From: SHZI01 sp041396045
GTDB lineage: Bacteria; Pseudomonadota; Gammaproteobacteria; Steroidobacterales; GCA-2729495
Reading direction: 5' to 3'
Length of the DNA stretch: 64,000 nucleotides
Assembly (NCBI GenBank): GCA_041396045.1
Contig: JAWKZI010000004.1
Span: 1-64,000, forward strand
Each line of letters begins with the position of its first letter. Within the stretch, counting starts at the first letter, position 1. The position numbers were made by a program, and so were the translations under genes. A model generated the notes under the pieces. It was not told where the DNA came from and made no database searches. It saw only the letters and a program-made list of their open reading frames with translations. Positions 1 through 9,344 of this stretch are shown piece after piece.

Positions 1-2
1 CG

Positions 3-926
3 CGCAAGCTGGGGGTCAATTGCGAAATTGGCCAACATGGCTGGACCTATATCCAGCGGGCAAAACGGCGGGGCGAAGTATCGATTCCGGCGGCTGTCGT
101 CATGGGTGCTGATCCGATCACCTTTTCTGTTGGCACTTCGAAGCTGGCCGGACTCGGAGAAGACGAACTGCAGATTGCCGGCGGCTTGCGTGGTCGACCA
201 GTGGACATCGTTGCCTGCGAAACCAGCACCGTGCGTGTGCCAGCGCTTGCCGAACTCGTCATTGAGGGCGAGATTCCCGTCGATCACGGCGAAGCAGAAG
301 GTCCGTACGGTGAAGTCTACGGTTACATGGGCCTCAAGAAGCCCTGGAACTTCATCATGAATGTCCGGGCGGTCACCCATCGGCAGCGCCCATGGATCGT
401 GAACGCCTTTGCCGGCATTACCAAACTGACCATGAGCATGCCGCAAGCAGTGGCCAACTACAGGCGCTACCGGAAACTGTTGCCGAACCTTGTCGACGTT
501 TACCGGCCGGTGGAAACCAATGGCGTGGTGCTTGCCAGTATCGACAAGCGGCTGCCGGGCGAAGGCATGAGCGCCGGACAGTGCCTGGCTGCCGGCGACC
601 TGTTCAGCAAGGCGATCATCATCGTCGATGGTGACATCGACCTGCACAACAAGAATCAGATCTTTCACGCTCTGGGCACCCGCTGGCAACCCAATCCTGC
701 TTCGCTGCTCATCCCGCAAACCAAGGGATTTCCGCTGGACCCGAGTGCTCCGACGCGCTGGCTGACCAGCAAAATGATTATCGATGCCACACGCCAGCTG
801 CCGGCAGAGGGTGGACCAGCAAAATGGCCGGCAGTGTCCCGCACGCTGCTGGACCAGCAAAGTCCCGGAACGTACGCACTTGTGGACAGTCGCTGGAAGG
901 ACTACTGGAAAGGCTGGAAAGGCTGA
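3..926 (+). CDS. UbiD family decarboxylase, 3' part (5' end outside window)
   Basis: C-terminal about 307 residues of a UbiD-family decarboxylase, an enzyme that uses prenylated FMN for reversible decarboxylation of aromatic or unsaturated acids. The reading frame is open from base 3, before any start codon, so the gene begins upstream of the window. The region following GEIPVDHGEAEGPYGEVYG carries the glutamates typical of the UbiD active site, followed by the ITHR-like VTHRQRPW and the ATSKMIIDAT-like C-terminal segment. A second, complete UbiD homologue lies at 25972-27381. The substrate cannot be inferred. It ends 2 bases before the convergent DUF120-HAD gene. Confidence 0.9.
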   Translation, partial: RKLGVNCEIGQHGWTYIQRAKRRGEVSIPAAVVMGADPITFSVGTSKLAGLGEDELQIAGGLRGRPVDIVACETSTVRVPALAELVIEGEIPVDHGEAEGPYGEVYGYMGLKKPWNFIMNVRAVTHRQRPWIVNAFAGITKLTMSMPQAVANYRRYRKLLPNLVDVYRPVETNGVVLASIDKRLPGEGMSAGQCLAAGDLFSKAIIIVDGDIDLHNKNQIFHALGTRWQPNPASLLIPQTKGFPLDPSAPTRWLTSKMIIDATRQLPAEGGPAKWPAVSRTLLDQQSPGTYALVDSRWKDYWKGWKG

Positions 927-928
927 GT

Positions 929-2032
929 TCAGCCCTGGGGCAAGGCAGTAAACAGGCCTGGCAACTGGTTCAGGTCGGCGAGAATCCGGTGGGCGCCAGC
1001 TGAGGACAGCAAGTCGGAAGTACCGGCACCGGTAAGTACCGCAATGGCGCACACTCCGGCCGCGTGACTGGCTTCTACGTCTGCCACGGAATCACCCACG
1101 TAAACAGCATTGTTGGCTGTTACTCCCATACGCTCCATGCAGAGTAATAATCCTTCCGGGTCCGGCTTCCGCCGCTGCACGTCCAGCGCGGTTACGATCG
1201 CGTCGAAGTGACCGAGCAGGCCAGCGCGTTCCAGTGGCAGGAAGGACTCGCCCTGCGACGCCGTGCAGATGCCGAGCCGAAAGCCGGCTGCTCGCAATGT
1301 CGTCAGAACGTCTGCAAGAGACGGATACACCTGCACTGATTCCTCAAGTATTGCCGGCCAATGCGCCATCGTGTCGCGGCGGAGTCGCGCGGCCAGGGAT
1401 TTGTCGCCCCGTGACCGGGACGGTATAACCAGATCCCAGAAAGACTCACCGAAATTCAGGGACCGGCGTACAGCGTCGGCTGGCACGGTCCAGCCAAAGG
1501 GCTGCACAGCCCGCTCGGCAGCCAACCGATAACCATCGATGGAATTGACCAAAGTTCCATCAACATCAAACAACACGGCACGTTGACCGAGTGCCGGCAC
1601 TGACTCAAGAACAACGAGATCATCGTTAGCTACCGACAAGGCCTGGCGTAACGGCACGGCAGCCAGGATTTCCATCTGGTCTGGCGGATAAGCTGCCACG
1701 TCCGGCACCACAACGGCAGCCGTAATCGGCTTGCCGCTGCCTGCCGACACCCGCACCGGATAGCAGATGGCAGCGCAGGCGTCCGGAGTGCCTGGCGCAA
1801 TTCTCAAACCTGGCTGCTTGCGAAGCATTTGCCAGTGCTCCAACGCTGCTCCGCTCGCCTGCAGATTCAGCGTACCCGGAAACGGTGCTATGCCCAGCAA
1901 TTCACGGAACTGACGGTCTGCCCATGGCAGAGCAGTGAATGAGGCTCCCTGCCCTGCACCCGTTCGCACGCTGCCGACAATGGCCTGCTTCCCCGTTTCC
2001 ATGTGTACGCCCGCGCTACCTGGTGGTGCCAT
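929..2032 (-). CDS. DUF120 (CTP-dependent riboflavin kinase-like)-HAD hydrolase fusion
   Basis: A 367-residue two-domain protein. Residues about 15-140 resemble the archaeal CTP-dependent riboflavin kinase (RibK, DUF120): a G-V-x-x-G-x-G-x-G start, LGIAPFPGTLNL with the metal and nucleotide-binding Thr-Asn, then a P-x-x-x-Y-P-P-D-Q-x-E-I-L-A segment and LRQALSVANDD. Residues about 150-360 are a HAD phosphatase with all four motifs: FDVDGTLVNS, the Ser/Thr of GICTAS, KPDPEG and VYVGDSVADVE. The start is uncertain: METGKQAIVG at 2002 begins just before the conserved domain and may be the true one. It is divergent from the epimerase gene and convergent with UbiD. A role in flavin or flavin-phosphate metabolism is inference. 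Confidence 0.8.
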   Translation of the reverse strand: MAPPGSAGVHMETGKQAIVGSVRTGAGQGASFTALPWADRQFRELLGIAPFPGTLNLQASGAALEHWQMLRKQPGLRIAPGTPDACAAICYPVRVSAGSGKPITAAVVVPDVAAYPPDQMEILAAVPLRQALSVANDDLVVLESVPALGQRAVLFDVDGTLVNSIDGYRLAAERAVQPFGWTVPADAVRRSLNFGESFWDLVIPSRSRGDKSLAARLRRDTMAHWPAILEESVQVYPSLADVLTTLRAAGFRLGICTASQGESFLPLERAGLLGHFDAIVTALDVQRRKPDPEGLLLCMERMGVTANNAVYVGDSVADVEASHAAGVCAIAVLTGAGTSDLLSSAGAHRILADLNQLPGLFTALPQG

Positions 2033-2105
2033 GTTCCAGCAGCGATTGTGCCGCAGTTTCTCCTGCTACACTCCATCGCCCCGCGAGCAAGAGGAATTGC
2101 CGGTC

Positions 2106-2972
2106 ATGAAGATTGCCATTGTCGGTGCCGCATACACTGGACTTGCAGCCGCCCGACACTTCCGACAGCTGGGTCACGAGGTCAGGGTCACAACGACCCG
2201 TGCGGAGCGGGTTCCTGAACTGCAGAAGGTCGCCAACACGGTGATCGTCACCAAAGGTGCTGACCGGAGTGGCATGGAAAAGTTGCTTGCTGGTACCGAT
2301 GCACTCGTATTGACGATGGCCGGCGGCCTCGGCGTAAAGGACGGCAAACCGTATATGGATCCGGTCGCCTATCGCGACTCTTATGTGGGCACTGCCGAAG
2401 GCGTTGAAGCAGTTCTGTCAGCCGCTCCAGCCCTGCAATCAATCATCTTCTGCAGTTCACTCAACGCATACGGCGACGCCCATGGTGTAACGCCGGTACT
2501 TGAAACCACCAAACCAAACGCCACGTCGGCAGCTGCCCGGATATTTATAGAGGCCGAAGAGAAACTTTCAGCGCTGGAAACCAGCACGCGCCGTGTCTGC
2601 AATTTCCGAACTGGCACAATTTATGGCCCCGGGCGGCAACATCGCAATGAGCTGCGCCACATTGCCGGCAAGCAGGTGCCCTTCGATGGCGAATCCGATG
2701 CCATGCTGATTCACCGTGACGATGTTGTGCGGGCAATCGCGTTTGCGATCGAGCAGAAGCTCTCCGGACTCTACAACCTGTTTAATGACATTCCAGCCAA
2801 CAAGCAGGACTTCTTCGCGAACATTGCCCGCCGGGAAGGACTGGAGCCGGTCACCTGGCTTGGGGTCGTCAAGGGACCGCGAGGCGTCTCGAATGCCCGA
2901 ATCAAATCTGCCGGCTTTGAGTTTGCGGACCCGATCGGCGCTCGCGAGGACCAAGACCTCCTGACGCAGTGA
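2106..2972 (+). CDS. NAD(P)-dependent epimerase/reductase (extended SDR type)
   Basis: A 288-residue Rossmann-fold protein. It opens with a beta-alpha-beta nucleotide-binding segment, MKIAIVGAAYTGLAAARHF, and has an active-site-like serine stretch at CSSLNAYGD and the RTGTIYGPGRQH motif found in sugar-epimerase-like SDRs. The start was chosen at an ATG preceded by AAGAGGA; the frame runs open further upstream but would overlap the divergent gene. The substrate is unknown. The stop overlaps the GTG start of the MFS gene by four bases, so the two are probably co-translated. Confidence 0.8.
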   Translation: MKIAIVGAAYTGLAAARHFRQLGHEVRVTTTRAERVPELQKVANTVIVTKGADRSGMEKLLAGTDALVLTMAGGLGVKDGKPYMDPVAYRDSYVGTAEGVEAVLSAAPALQSIIFCSSLNAYGDAHGVTPVLETTKPNATSAAARIFIEAEEKLSALETSTRRVCNFRTGTIYGPGRQHRNELRHIAGKQVPFDGESDAMLIHRDDVVRAIAFAIEQKLSGLYNLFNDIPANKQDFFANIARREGLEPVTWLGVVKGPRGVSNARIKSAGFEFADPIGAREDQDLLTQ

Positions 2973-4183
2973 CCGTACTACCTGCGCGTACTGTCTTCCG
3001 CAGCCGGGACTACCGCCTGTTCCTGAGCGCGCGGCTCCTGTCGGAGCTCGGCGTACAGATGCAGAACGTCGCTGTCGGCTGGTTGGTCTACGATCTGACG
3101 CGAGACCCGCTGGCGCTTGGTTTCGTAGGCCTCGCCACATTTTTACCACTGGTCCTGCTGGCACTCTTCACCGGGCACATGGCGGATCGCTACGATCGCC
3201 GTGGCATCCTGATTCTGGCGTACGCGGCCATTCTGCTGACCGGTGCAGGCCTGCTGTTCATTGCAGCCACGGGTGGGACCGACGTCCGATGGATTTATCT
3301 GTTGTTGCTTTTGCAGGGTGTATGCCGGGCATTCGCCAATCCGGCCAGCCAGGCACTGGTCCCAAACCTCGTTCCACCCGAGCAACTCGCGAATGCCATC
3401 GCCTGGAACTCCATGGTCTGGCAAACGGCGATCATCGCCGGACCGGCACTCGGCGGGTTCCTGTACTTCTTTGGTGCGGCAGCGGCCTTCGGCACCGCGA
3501 TGACCTGCTTCCTGATCTGCTGTCTGCTTTACAGCGTGATGCGTGGTCGCCCGCAAGCGGCTGCCAGTCACGCGACGTGGGAAACACTCCTGGCCGGCCT
3601 GCGGTTTATCCGGTCGCGACCGGCCATCTTTGGGGCGATCTCACTGGACCTGTTTGCGGTGCTTCTGGGCGGCGCTACAGCGCTGCTGCCGGTTTTCGCG
3701 CGCGACATTCTGCATGTGGGTCCCGCTGGCCTGGGGCTGTTGCGGAGCATGCCGGCTGTTGGTGCCTTGCTGGTGGCGTTGTGGCTGGCCAATCACCCGT
3801 TGCAGTCCCGGAGCGGCCTCAGAATGTTCCAGGGAGTTGCCGTGTTCGGCGTGGCTACAATCATCTTCGGCCTGTCGACCAGCGTGGTGCTGTCCTGCGT
3901 GGGCCTGTTCGTGCTTGGCGCAGCCGACATGATCAGCGTATTCGTCCGATCTACACTCGTGCAGTTCGACACGCCGGACGCCATGCGTGGTCGGGTCTCA
4001 GCCGTTAATGCAGTTTTTATCGGTGCGTCGAATGAACTCGGTGAGTTCGAGTCGGGCGTACTGGCTGCCATAATCGGCACGGTGCCGGCTGTGGTTGTCG
4101 GCGGCGTCGGGACACTGATCGTATGCGGGCTCTGGATGCGGTGGTTCCCGGCGTTACGTTATCGCGACCGGCTGACATCCTGA
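2969..4183 (+). CDS. MFS transporter (MFS_3/EntS-like exporter family)
   Basis: A 404-residue inner-membrane carrier with about twelve hydrophobic segments. The loop between the second and third helices carries the MFS signature as GHMADRYDRRG. The N-terminal RSRDYRLFLSARLLSELGVQ and the following VGWLVYDLTRDPLALG are characteristic of the MFS_3 group that exports siderophores and other small molecules. It starts at GTG inside the stop of the upstream epimerase, giving a GTGA overlap. The substrate is unknown. The last 25 bases overlap the convergent yqjK-like gene. Confidence 0.85.
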   Translation: MTVLPARTVFRSRDYRLFLSARLLSELGVQMQNVAVGWLVYDLTRDPLALGFVGLATFLPLVLLALFTGHMADRYDRRGILILAYAAILLTGAGLLFIAATGGTDVRWIYLLLLLQGVCRAFANPASQALVPNLVPPEQLANAIAWNSMVWQTAIIAGPALGGFLYFFGAAAAFGTAMTCFLICCLLYSVMRGRPQAAASHATWETLLAGLRFIRSRPAIFGAISLDLFAVLLGGATALLPVFARDILHVGPAGLGLLRSMPAVGALLVALWLANHPLQSRSGLRMFQGVAVFGVATIIFGLSTSVVLSCVGLFVLGAADMISVFVRSTLVQFDTPDAMRGRVSAVNAVFIGASNELGEFESGVLAAIIGTVPAVVVGGVGTLIVCGLWMRWFPALRYRDRLTS

Positions 4184-4491
4184 TCTGGCACGAGCAAACT
4201 GGCAACCAGCCGGGTCGACGAGCGCCAGCGGCGCACTACGCCAGCCACCGCAAGCCCACTGACCAGCAGACCTCGCATGCGGCCCCGGCCCAGTATCAGC
4301 GTCAGGGTAATGGCCGTACCGAGCAGTCGCCCGGGTGTCACCACCTGCCTGATCCGGGCAAAGCCCCGATCGATTGGTGCAAACTGCTGCTCAATCTGTT
4401 GGGCATGCATCAGGATGTTGCGTCGCTGTGCGGAACTGCGTGCCACCAGATGCTCGCGACGACGGCGCAGGACTTCTCTACTCTGATTCAT
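4159..4491 (-). CDS. YqjK-like small protein
   Basis: A 110-residue basic protein with one moderate hydrophobic stretch around residues 58-85 and an Arg-rich N-terminus (EVLRRRREHLVARS). Sequence identity alone is weak. It is called YqjK-like because it is the third gene after DUF883 and YqjE-like genes, in the order seen in enterobacterial yqjD-yqjE-yqjK. It starts 12 bases after the yqjE stop. The function of YqjK is not well established. Confidence 0.6.
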   Translation of the reverse strand: MNQSREVLRRRREHLVARSSAQRRNILMHAQQIEQQFAPIDRGFARIRQVVTPGRLLGTAITLTLILGRGRMRGLLVSGLAVAGVVRRWRSSTRLVASLLVPDQDVSRSR

Positions 4492-4503
4492 GCTTGGTCT
4501 GAC

Positions 4504-4911
4504 TCACGGCTGTTGCCCACGCAATTCCTGTTCGTCGCGGGCGAGCTCCGTCAGCGTTGCCTGCAAAAACAGTGGCCGGGCGCGTAATCGCGCACGTATA
4601 ACCATCAAAGCGCCAATCGCTACGATGAAAAATCCGCCCGCCGCCAACACCGTCGCGAGTATGCGGTGGCTGTCCCAGTACACAAGAATGACGGCAAACA
4701 CCGCAAAGAGCGTGCCGGCCGCTGCTGCCAGAAAGGCTACGGCGCTCCATAGCAACACCGCGGCTGCCCGCTGCAGCTCCTCGCGCAGTTCGACGGTAAC
4801 CAGCTCCAGCCGTGTACGGCCGATGCTGATCACCGTGGCCAGAAGACCACTCAGGGATTCGACAAACTGACGAACCGGCCCGCGGGGCTGGTTGTCGGGA
4901 GCCGCACTCAC
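4504..4911 (-). CDS. YqjE-like phage-holin-family membrane protein
   Basis: About 135 residues with two strongly hydrophobic segments in the middle (AAAVLLWSAVAFLAAAAGTL and a second about 12 residues later) flanked by charged amphipathic helices, as in the YqjE/Phage_holin_3_6 family. The GTG at 4911 overlaps the stop of the upstream DUF883 gene (GTGA). A longer reading from an ATG at 4974 would run deep into that gene and is rejected. Probably an inner-membrane protein co-expressed with the ribosome- or membrane-tethering YqjD-like protein. Confidence 0.7.
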   Translation of the reverse strand: MSAAPDNQPRGPVRQFVESLSGLLATVISIGRTRLELVTVELREELQRAAAVLLWSAVAFLAAAAGTLFAVFAVILVYWDSHRILATVLAAGGFFIVAIGALMVIRARLRARPLFLQATLTELARDEQELRGQQP

Positions 4912-5213
4912 CGACGGCTGATCAGCAGACCCAGCAGCAGACCAACGCCAGCAGCAACGCCGACAGCCTGCCACGGGTTCGCCTGTACGTACTCATCGGC
5001 GTTCGCCGCCACTTCGCGTACATGCTCCATGGCTTCGTCTTCCGCAGTCTGCAGCCGGGCCTTGGCCTGCTGTAAAGATTCCTTCGCTCTGGCGCGCACA
5101 CTTTCAATACGCTCGCCGGTCTGGGCAGCCGTTGCCTGCAGCAGCGCTTCGGCATCCTCTACCACGGTTTGCAGGTCACGCATCAGTCGTTCGCTGGGGG
5201 TTTTTTTCGCCAT
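4908..5213 (-). CDS. DUF883 (ElaB/YqjD) family protein
   Basis: A 101-residue protein: an alanine- and charge-rich long amphipathic helix (residues about 8-75), then a conserved NPWQAVGVAAGVGLLLGLLI C-terminal membrane anchor ending in SRR. This is the standard DUF883 layout; the E. coli members YqjD and ElaB are stationary-phase tail-anchored proteins that bind ribosomes. First gene of the three-gene yqjD/E/K-like operon, with the next gene overlapping by four bases. Confidence 0.88.
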   Translation of the reverse strand: MAKKTPSERLMRDLQTVVEDAEALLQATAAQTGERIESVRARAKESLQQAKARLQTAEDEAMEHVREVAANADEYVQANPWQAVGVAAGVGLLLGLLISRR

Positions 5214-5383
5214 TGGTCATGACTCCATTCGGTGTTGATTGTGCCCTCACCCGGCTAACAGTCTAACAGGCGGGCAGGTTTGTCTCGCAGCGTGCGCCAA
5301 AACGTGAGCCGGGTCGGCTGCGGCTGCGACCACCTTTGTCGCATACTGGGCGTCTTGGATGGGCTGGCTGCAGGAAGCGGGTA

Positions 5384-7330
5384 ATGGGGCTTTTGAGGAC
5401 GACCGGAACACTTGCCGGGGCTTTATTGGCCCTGTTGTTACCCTCCCTGGTGGCGAGCCAGACCGTGCCGGAGACCGCTTCCCGCCTGATCGTCAAATTA
5501 CGCACGGATTCTTCTGCTCTGGCTACCGGGACCCGGACTACCAGTGCGCCAGCCACAGATTCGGCGACGGCAGACAGCCGGCGTCAGGTGCTGGCTCGGC
5601 AGGATCGCCTGAGCCGTCTCTCGAACCGGACCGGCCTGAGGCTGCGCTCCTCGCGTGATATTGGCGACGGGATGGCCAACCTGATCCTTGAGCACAGACT
5701 GTCCGGCACGGAACTGGAACAGACGCTGTCGGCTCTGCGCGCGGATCCGGACATCGAGTTTGCCGAGGTGGACCAGCGACGCTTTGCGCGCAACATGCCC
5801 AGCGATGCCCTGTATTACAGCCAGTGGTACCTGCAAGGCAATGAAATCAGCGCAAGCAATTTCGCGGCAGCATGGGACGTTACCACCGGAAGTCCCGACA
5901 CGGTCATTGCCGTGATCGACACGGGCGTGCGCTATGAGCATCCGGACCTGGTCGGTCGTCTACTTCCGGGTTACGACTTTGTCTCCGGGGAATCGTCTTC
6001 ATCCTTCGTCACTGCCAATGACGGCGATGGCTGGGACAATGATGCTTCCGATCCGGGCGACTGGATTTCAGCAGCCGACAAACAGAGCGGTCCATTGGCC
6101 GATGAAGACGACTGCGAAGTAACACCCAGTTCGTGGCACGGCACACGCATAGCGGCGATGATTGCCGCGGCCACCAATAATGGTATCGGTGTCGCCGGTG
6201 GCACCTGGAGTGGCTCCGTTCTGCCGGTCCGTGTTCTAGGCAAGTGTGGCGGTTACGACTCCGACATCATCGCCGGAATGCGCTGGGCGGCCGGACTGCC
6301 GGTTGCCGGTGTATCGGGCCCTAACCCGAATCCGGCCCAGATCATCAACTTGAGTCTCGGCAGCGTCGGACGCTGCAACGCTGCCTACCGGGATGTGATG
6401 TCCCAGTTGACGACTGCCGGTGTCCTGGTGGTCGCCTCGGCTGGCAACGACAGCGGCGCGGTAGAAACCCCGGCGAATTGTAGCGGCGTGCTGGCAGTTG
6501 CCGGCTTGCGCCATGTGGGCACCAAGGTTGGCTACAGCAGTTATGGCACCGAAATCGGGATCGCAGCACCAGCGGGCAACTGCCCGGATATCGATACAAC
6601 TTTCCGCTGCGATTACTCGCTGGTTACCGCAGACAACACCGGTCAAACCGTGCCAGCGTCATCAAGCTACACGGACCAGTTCAATCCCAACATCGGTACC
6701 AGTTTTTCGGCACCTGTGGTCGCTGCCATTGCCGGGCTCATGTATGCAGTCAACGATCAACTCACCCTGACGGAATGGACCGAACGACTGAAAGGCGCGG
6801 CTCGCCCCTTCCCGCCGCCGGAGGCCGGACTTCCCACTTGCCCGAACACATCGTCTGCGGACGAATCACTTGAGCAGTGCAACTGTACGACAGCGACCTG
6901 CGGCGCTGGCATTGCGGATGCACCCGGCGCTGTCGCAGCAGCGCTGCGGCCGATTGCCCGCCTCGCCCCGACGTCCGGCTCCGGAGCCGGCCAGAATGTC
7001 AGCCTCAGCGGCGCCGCCAGCGCGGCAGCACGTAACCGGTTCCTGAGCAGTTACGCGTGGACACCAGTCAGCGGCAGTCCGGTGTTTGTCGGTGCTACCA
7101 ATGAGCCGGCAACGACGGTTGCTGTTCCGCCGTCGGGACGCGTGACAGTGCGTCTGACGGTCACGGATGATCTGGGCCGTACTGACTCCCAGGATGTAAC
7201 ACTGGGCCAGGATGCCAGCAGTGGTGGCGGTGGTGGCGGCGGTGGCGGCGGTGGCGGCGGCGCCATACATCCGCTGATGTTGCTGGTTTTCCTTGCACTG
7301 TCGGCCGGGCGTCGCCGGCGCTACGGCTAG
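5384..7330 (+). CDS. Secreted subtilisin-like (S8) serine protease with GlyGly-CTERM-like tail
   Basis: A 648-residue preproenzyme. A signal peptide occupies residues about 1-26 (MGLLRTTGTLAGALLALLLP), followed by an inhibitor-I9-like propeptide (SRLIVKLRTD onward). The catalytic triad is Asp179 in VIAVIDTGVR, His252 in SSWHGTRIA and Ser440 in GTSFSAP, with the oxyanion Asn in ASAGND. A PKD-like beta domain follows (about 540-620), then 13 consecutive glycines, a hydrophobic segment and RRRR near the end. That tail matches GlyGly-CTERM proteins, which are type II secreted and processed by rhombosortase. The start has AGGAAG upstream. No rhombosortase gene is in the window. Confidence 0.92.
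   Translation: MGLLRTTGTLAGALLALLLPSLVASQTVPETASRLIVKLRTDSSALATGTRTTSAPATDSATADSRRQVLARQDRLSRLSNRTGLRLRSSRDIGDGMANLILEHRLSGTELEQTLSALRADPDIEFAEVDQRRFARNMPSDALYYSQWYLQGNEISASNFAAAWDVTTGSPDTVIAVIDTGVRYEHPDLVGRLLPGYDFVSGESSSSFVTANDGDGWDNDASDPGDWISAADKQSGPLADEDDCEVTPSSWHGTRIAAMIAAATNNGIGVAGGTWSGSVLPVRVLGKCGGYDSDIIAGMRWAAGLPVAGVSGPNPNPAQIINLSLGSVGRCNAAYRDVMSQLTTAGVLVVASAGNDSGAVETPANCSGVLAVAGLRHVGTKVGYSSYGTEIGIAAPAGNCPDIDTTFRCDYSLVTADNTGQTVPASSSYTDQFNPNIGTSFSAPVVAAIAGLMYAVNDQLTLTEWTERLKGAARPFPPPEAGLPTCPNTSSADESLEQCNCTTATCGAGIADAPGAVAAALRPIARLAPTSGSGAGQNVSLSGAASAAARNRFLSSYAWTPVSGSPVFVGATNEPATTVAVPPSGRVTVRLTVTDDLGRTDSQDVTLGQDASSGGGGGGGGGGGGGAIHPLMLLVFLALSAGRRRRYG
7223..7261 (+). repeat. GGY triplet run encoding 13 glycines
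   Basis: A run of GGT/GGC codons with no other codon, placed just before the C-terminal hydrophobic anchor of the protease. Gains or losses of whole triplets would change linker length without shifting frame. Confidence 0.9.
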
Positions 7331-7367
7331 CGGCACGAGCTCACGGTTAAAGCCGCTCTGCTGGTAG

Positions 7368-9239
7368 CTACTGGTAGCCGCGGGCCTGCAGCGTGAACAG
7401 ACGCGCGTAACCCCGGTTCGCGGCCAGCAACTCGGCATGTGTGCCATATTCCGTGATGCGGCCATATTCCAGAACTGCAATCCGATCCGCCTGCCGCACG
7501 GTCGAAAAGCGGTGCGAAATCAGAAGGCAGATCCGGCCGGCCGTGTGCTTGCGAAAGTATTCGAACAATTCGGCCTCGGCCGCTGCATCCATGGAGGCTG
7601 TCGGTTCGTCCAGCACCAGGACATCGGCAGACGTCCGCATGAAGGCACGGGACAATGCGATCTTCTGCCATTGACCGGTTGAAAGTTCCTTGCCACCTTT
7701 GAACCAGCTACCCAGTTGTGTCGCGAAGCCCTCGTCCAGTAGCCGGATGAAAGGCAACGCCATACCCTTGCGTGCAGACTCCTCCCCGCGCTCGTCATTC
7801 GTGTAAGCTTGGACATCGCCCGCTCCGATATTCTGGCCAACGCTGAACTGGTAACGGTTGAAGTCCTGGAAGATCACCGCAATCTGTCGTCGCAGCGCAT
7901 CGCGCTCCCAATCACGCACATCCAGGCCATGCAGCAGTACTCGGCCAGAATCCGGTTGATATAAGCCACATAGAATCTTGATTAACGTGGATTTTCCAGC
8001 TCCATTTTCGCCGACCAATGCCAGACTCTCACCGGGGCGTATGTGCAGACTGACCCGATCAAGGGTGAGCGACGAGGCTCCCGGATAACGGAAACTGACC
8101 TCCTCAAAGCGCACGCCGTCAGCCGGATCAGGTCCACGGGGTGCCGACCCCCAGCGATAGGCCGGGGCCTGCTCCAGGTATTCATAGAGGTTGCTCAGGT
8201 AGAGGTTGTCCTCGTACATGCCGCCGATTGAGCCCAGGCTGGCCGCGACCGCTCCTTGCCCCTGCTTGAACAGGACCAGGTACATGGTCATCTGGCCCAG
8301 CGTGATCAGGCCGTTGACGGCACTGACTGCAATCCAGCCGTAGGCGCCATACAGCGCCGCTGTCCCGAACAGGGTCAACGACAGGCCCCAGCTTTCGCGC
8401 CGCAGGGTCAGTGCACGGTCTTCACGATATATCTTGCGAAAGATCGCCTTGTAGCGCTTCAGCAGCATCGGTCCCAACTGGAAGAGATGCACTTCCTTGG
8501 CATTGTCCTCGCGCGCCAGCACAGTCTCCAGATACAACTGTTCGCGCGACTCCGGTGCACGCATCCGGAACAGGCGGAAGGCATCTCCGGAAAACTTGGT
8601 TTCGGCCACGAAGGCCGGCAGGCCGGCCAGCACCAGCAGAACCAGCGCCCACGGCGAGAAAGCGGCCAACAAGGCGCCAAAACTGACCAGCGACACGAGT
8701 TGCTGAAAAAGAGCAAAGTTGCGCATGACCAGGCTGAGCGGCCGGCTGGAGGCTTCCACGTCGGGCCCGGGTCAACTTGTCGTAGAACTCGGAATCCTCG
8801 AATTGCGTCAGATCCAGCGTGAGTGCCTTCTCAAGAATCATCTCGTTGACGCGCTGGCCAAGCTGGGCACGCATCAAAGCCTGGCAGGCCGTGATCCCCG
8901 CTGCGCGCCACCGAGCAAGCCGATCACGATCCCCTCGGCCAGTACAAGTTCCAGAACCGACATGTAATCCGGCGCGCCACCCGCGCTGACAATCGCCATC
9001 TGGGCCACGATGGTGTCGATCACCAGCTTGCCTATCCACGCGGCGATCGCCGGCAGCAAGCCGGCCGCTACGGTGACCAGCGTCAGTACAACGGTCAGCC
9101 TGGGGTTCGTCGACCAGACCAGGGATATTGCGCGGCGGCTATAGCGCAATACGCCGAAATTCAGCCCAAAACGGCCGAGAAAACCGGGGATGGCTGTAGT
9201 CCGCGCGGATGGCGTGGCATGTGGGGGGACGCTGCTCAA
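7368..9239 (-). CDS. ABC exporter, fused permease-ATPase (two frameshifts as sequenced)
   Basis: A type IV ABC exporter half-transporter of about 620 residues. The permease domain spans the first 60% and includes RVNEMILEKALTLDLTQFED. The ATPase has Walker A GENGAGKST, Walker B VLVLDEPTASMD, a signature written LSTGQ instead of LSGGQ, and the H-loop LISHR. The frame changes near 8896-8905 (beside a CCCC run) and again at 8756-8758, where removing one base restores ARREASSRPLS; the two shifts compensate. These look like indel errors. The start is uncertain, with a TTG at 9239 the furthest candidate. The substrate is unknown; lipids or peptides are usual for such half-transporters. Confidence 0.85.
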
Positions 9240-9344
9240 GGTCGGGCATTATCCGGGGTCTGCAGGCAGTAGTCAGCATTTGTCAGCAAGTAGCCGGATA
9301 GTGGCGGCGGCAAGTGCAGGCAACCAACGGCATAATCGCCGTCC

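Noticed and set aside
4159..4587. Plus-strand open frame of 154 residues after the MFS gene
   Set aside because: It overlaps the yqjK- and yqjE-like genes and has no hydrophobic or conserved pattern; the minus-strand trio is well supported by order and overlaps.
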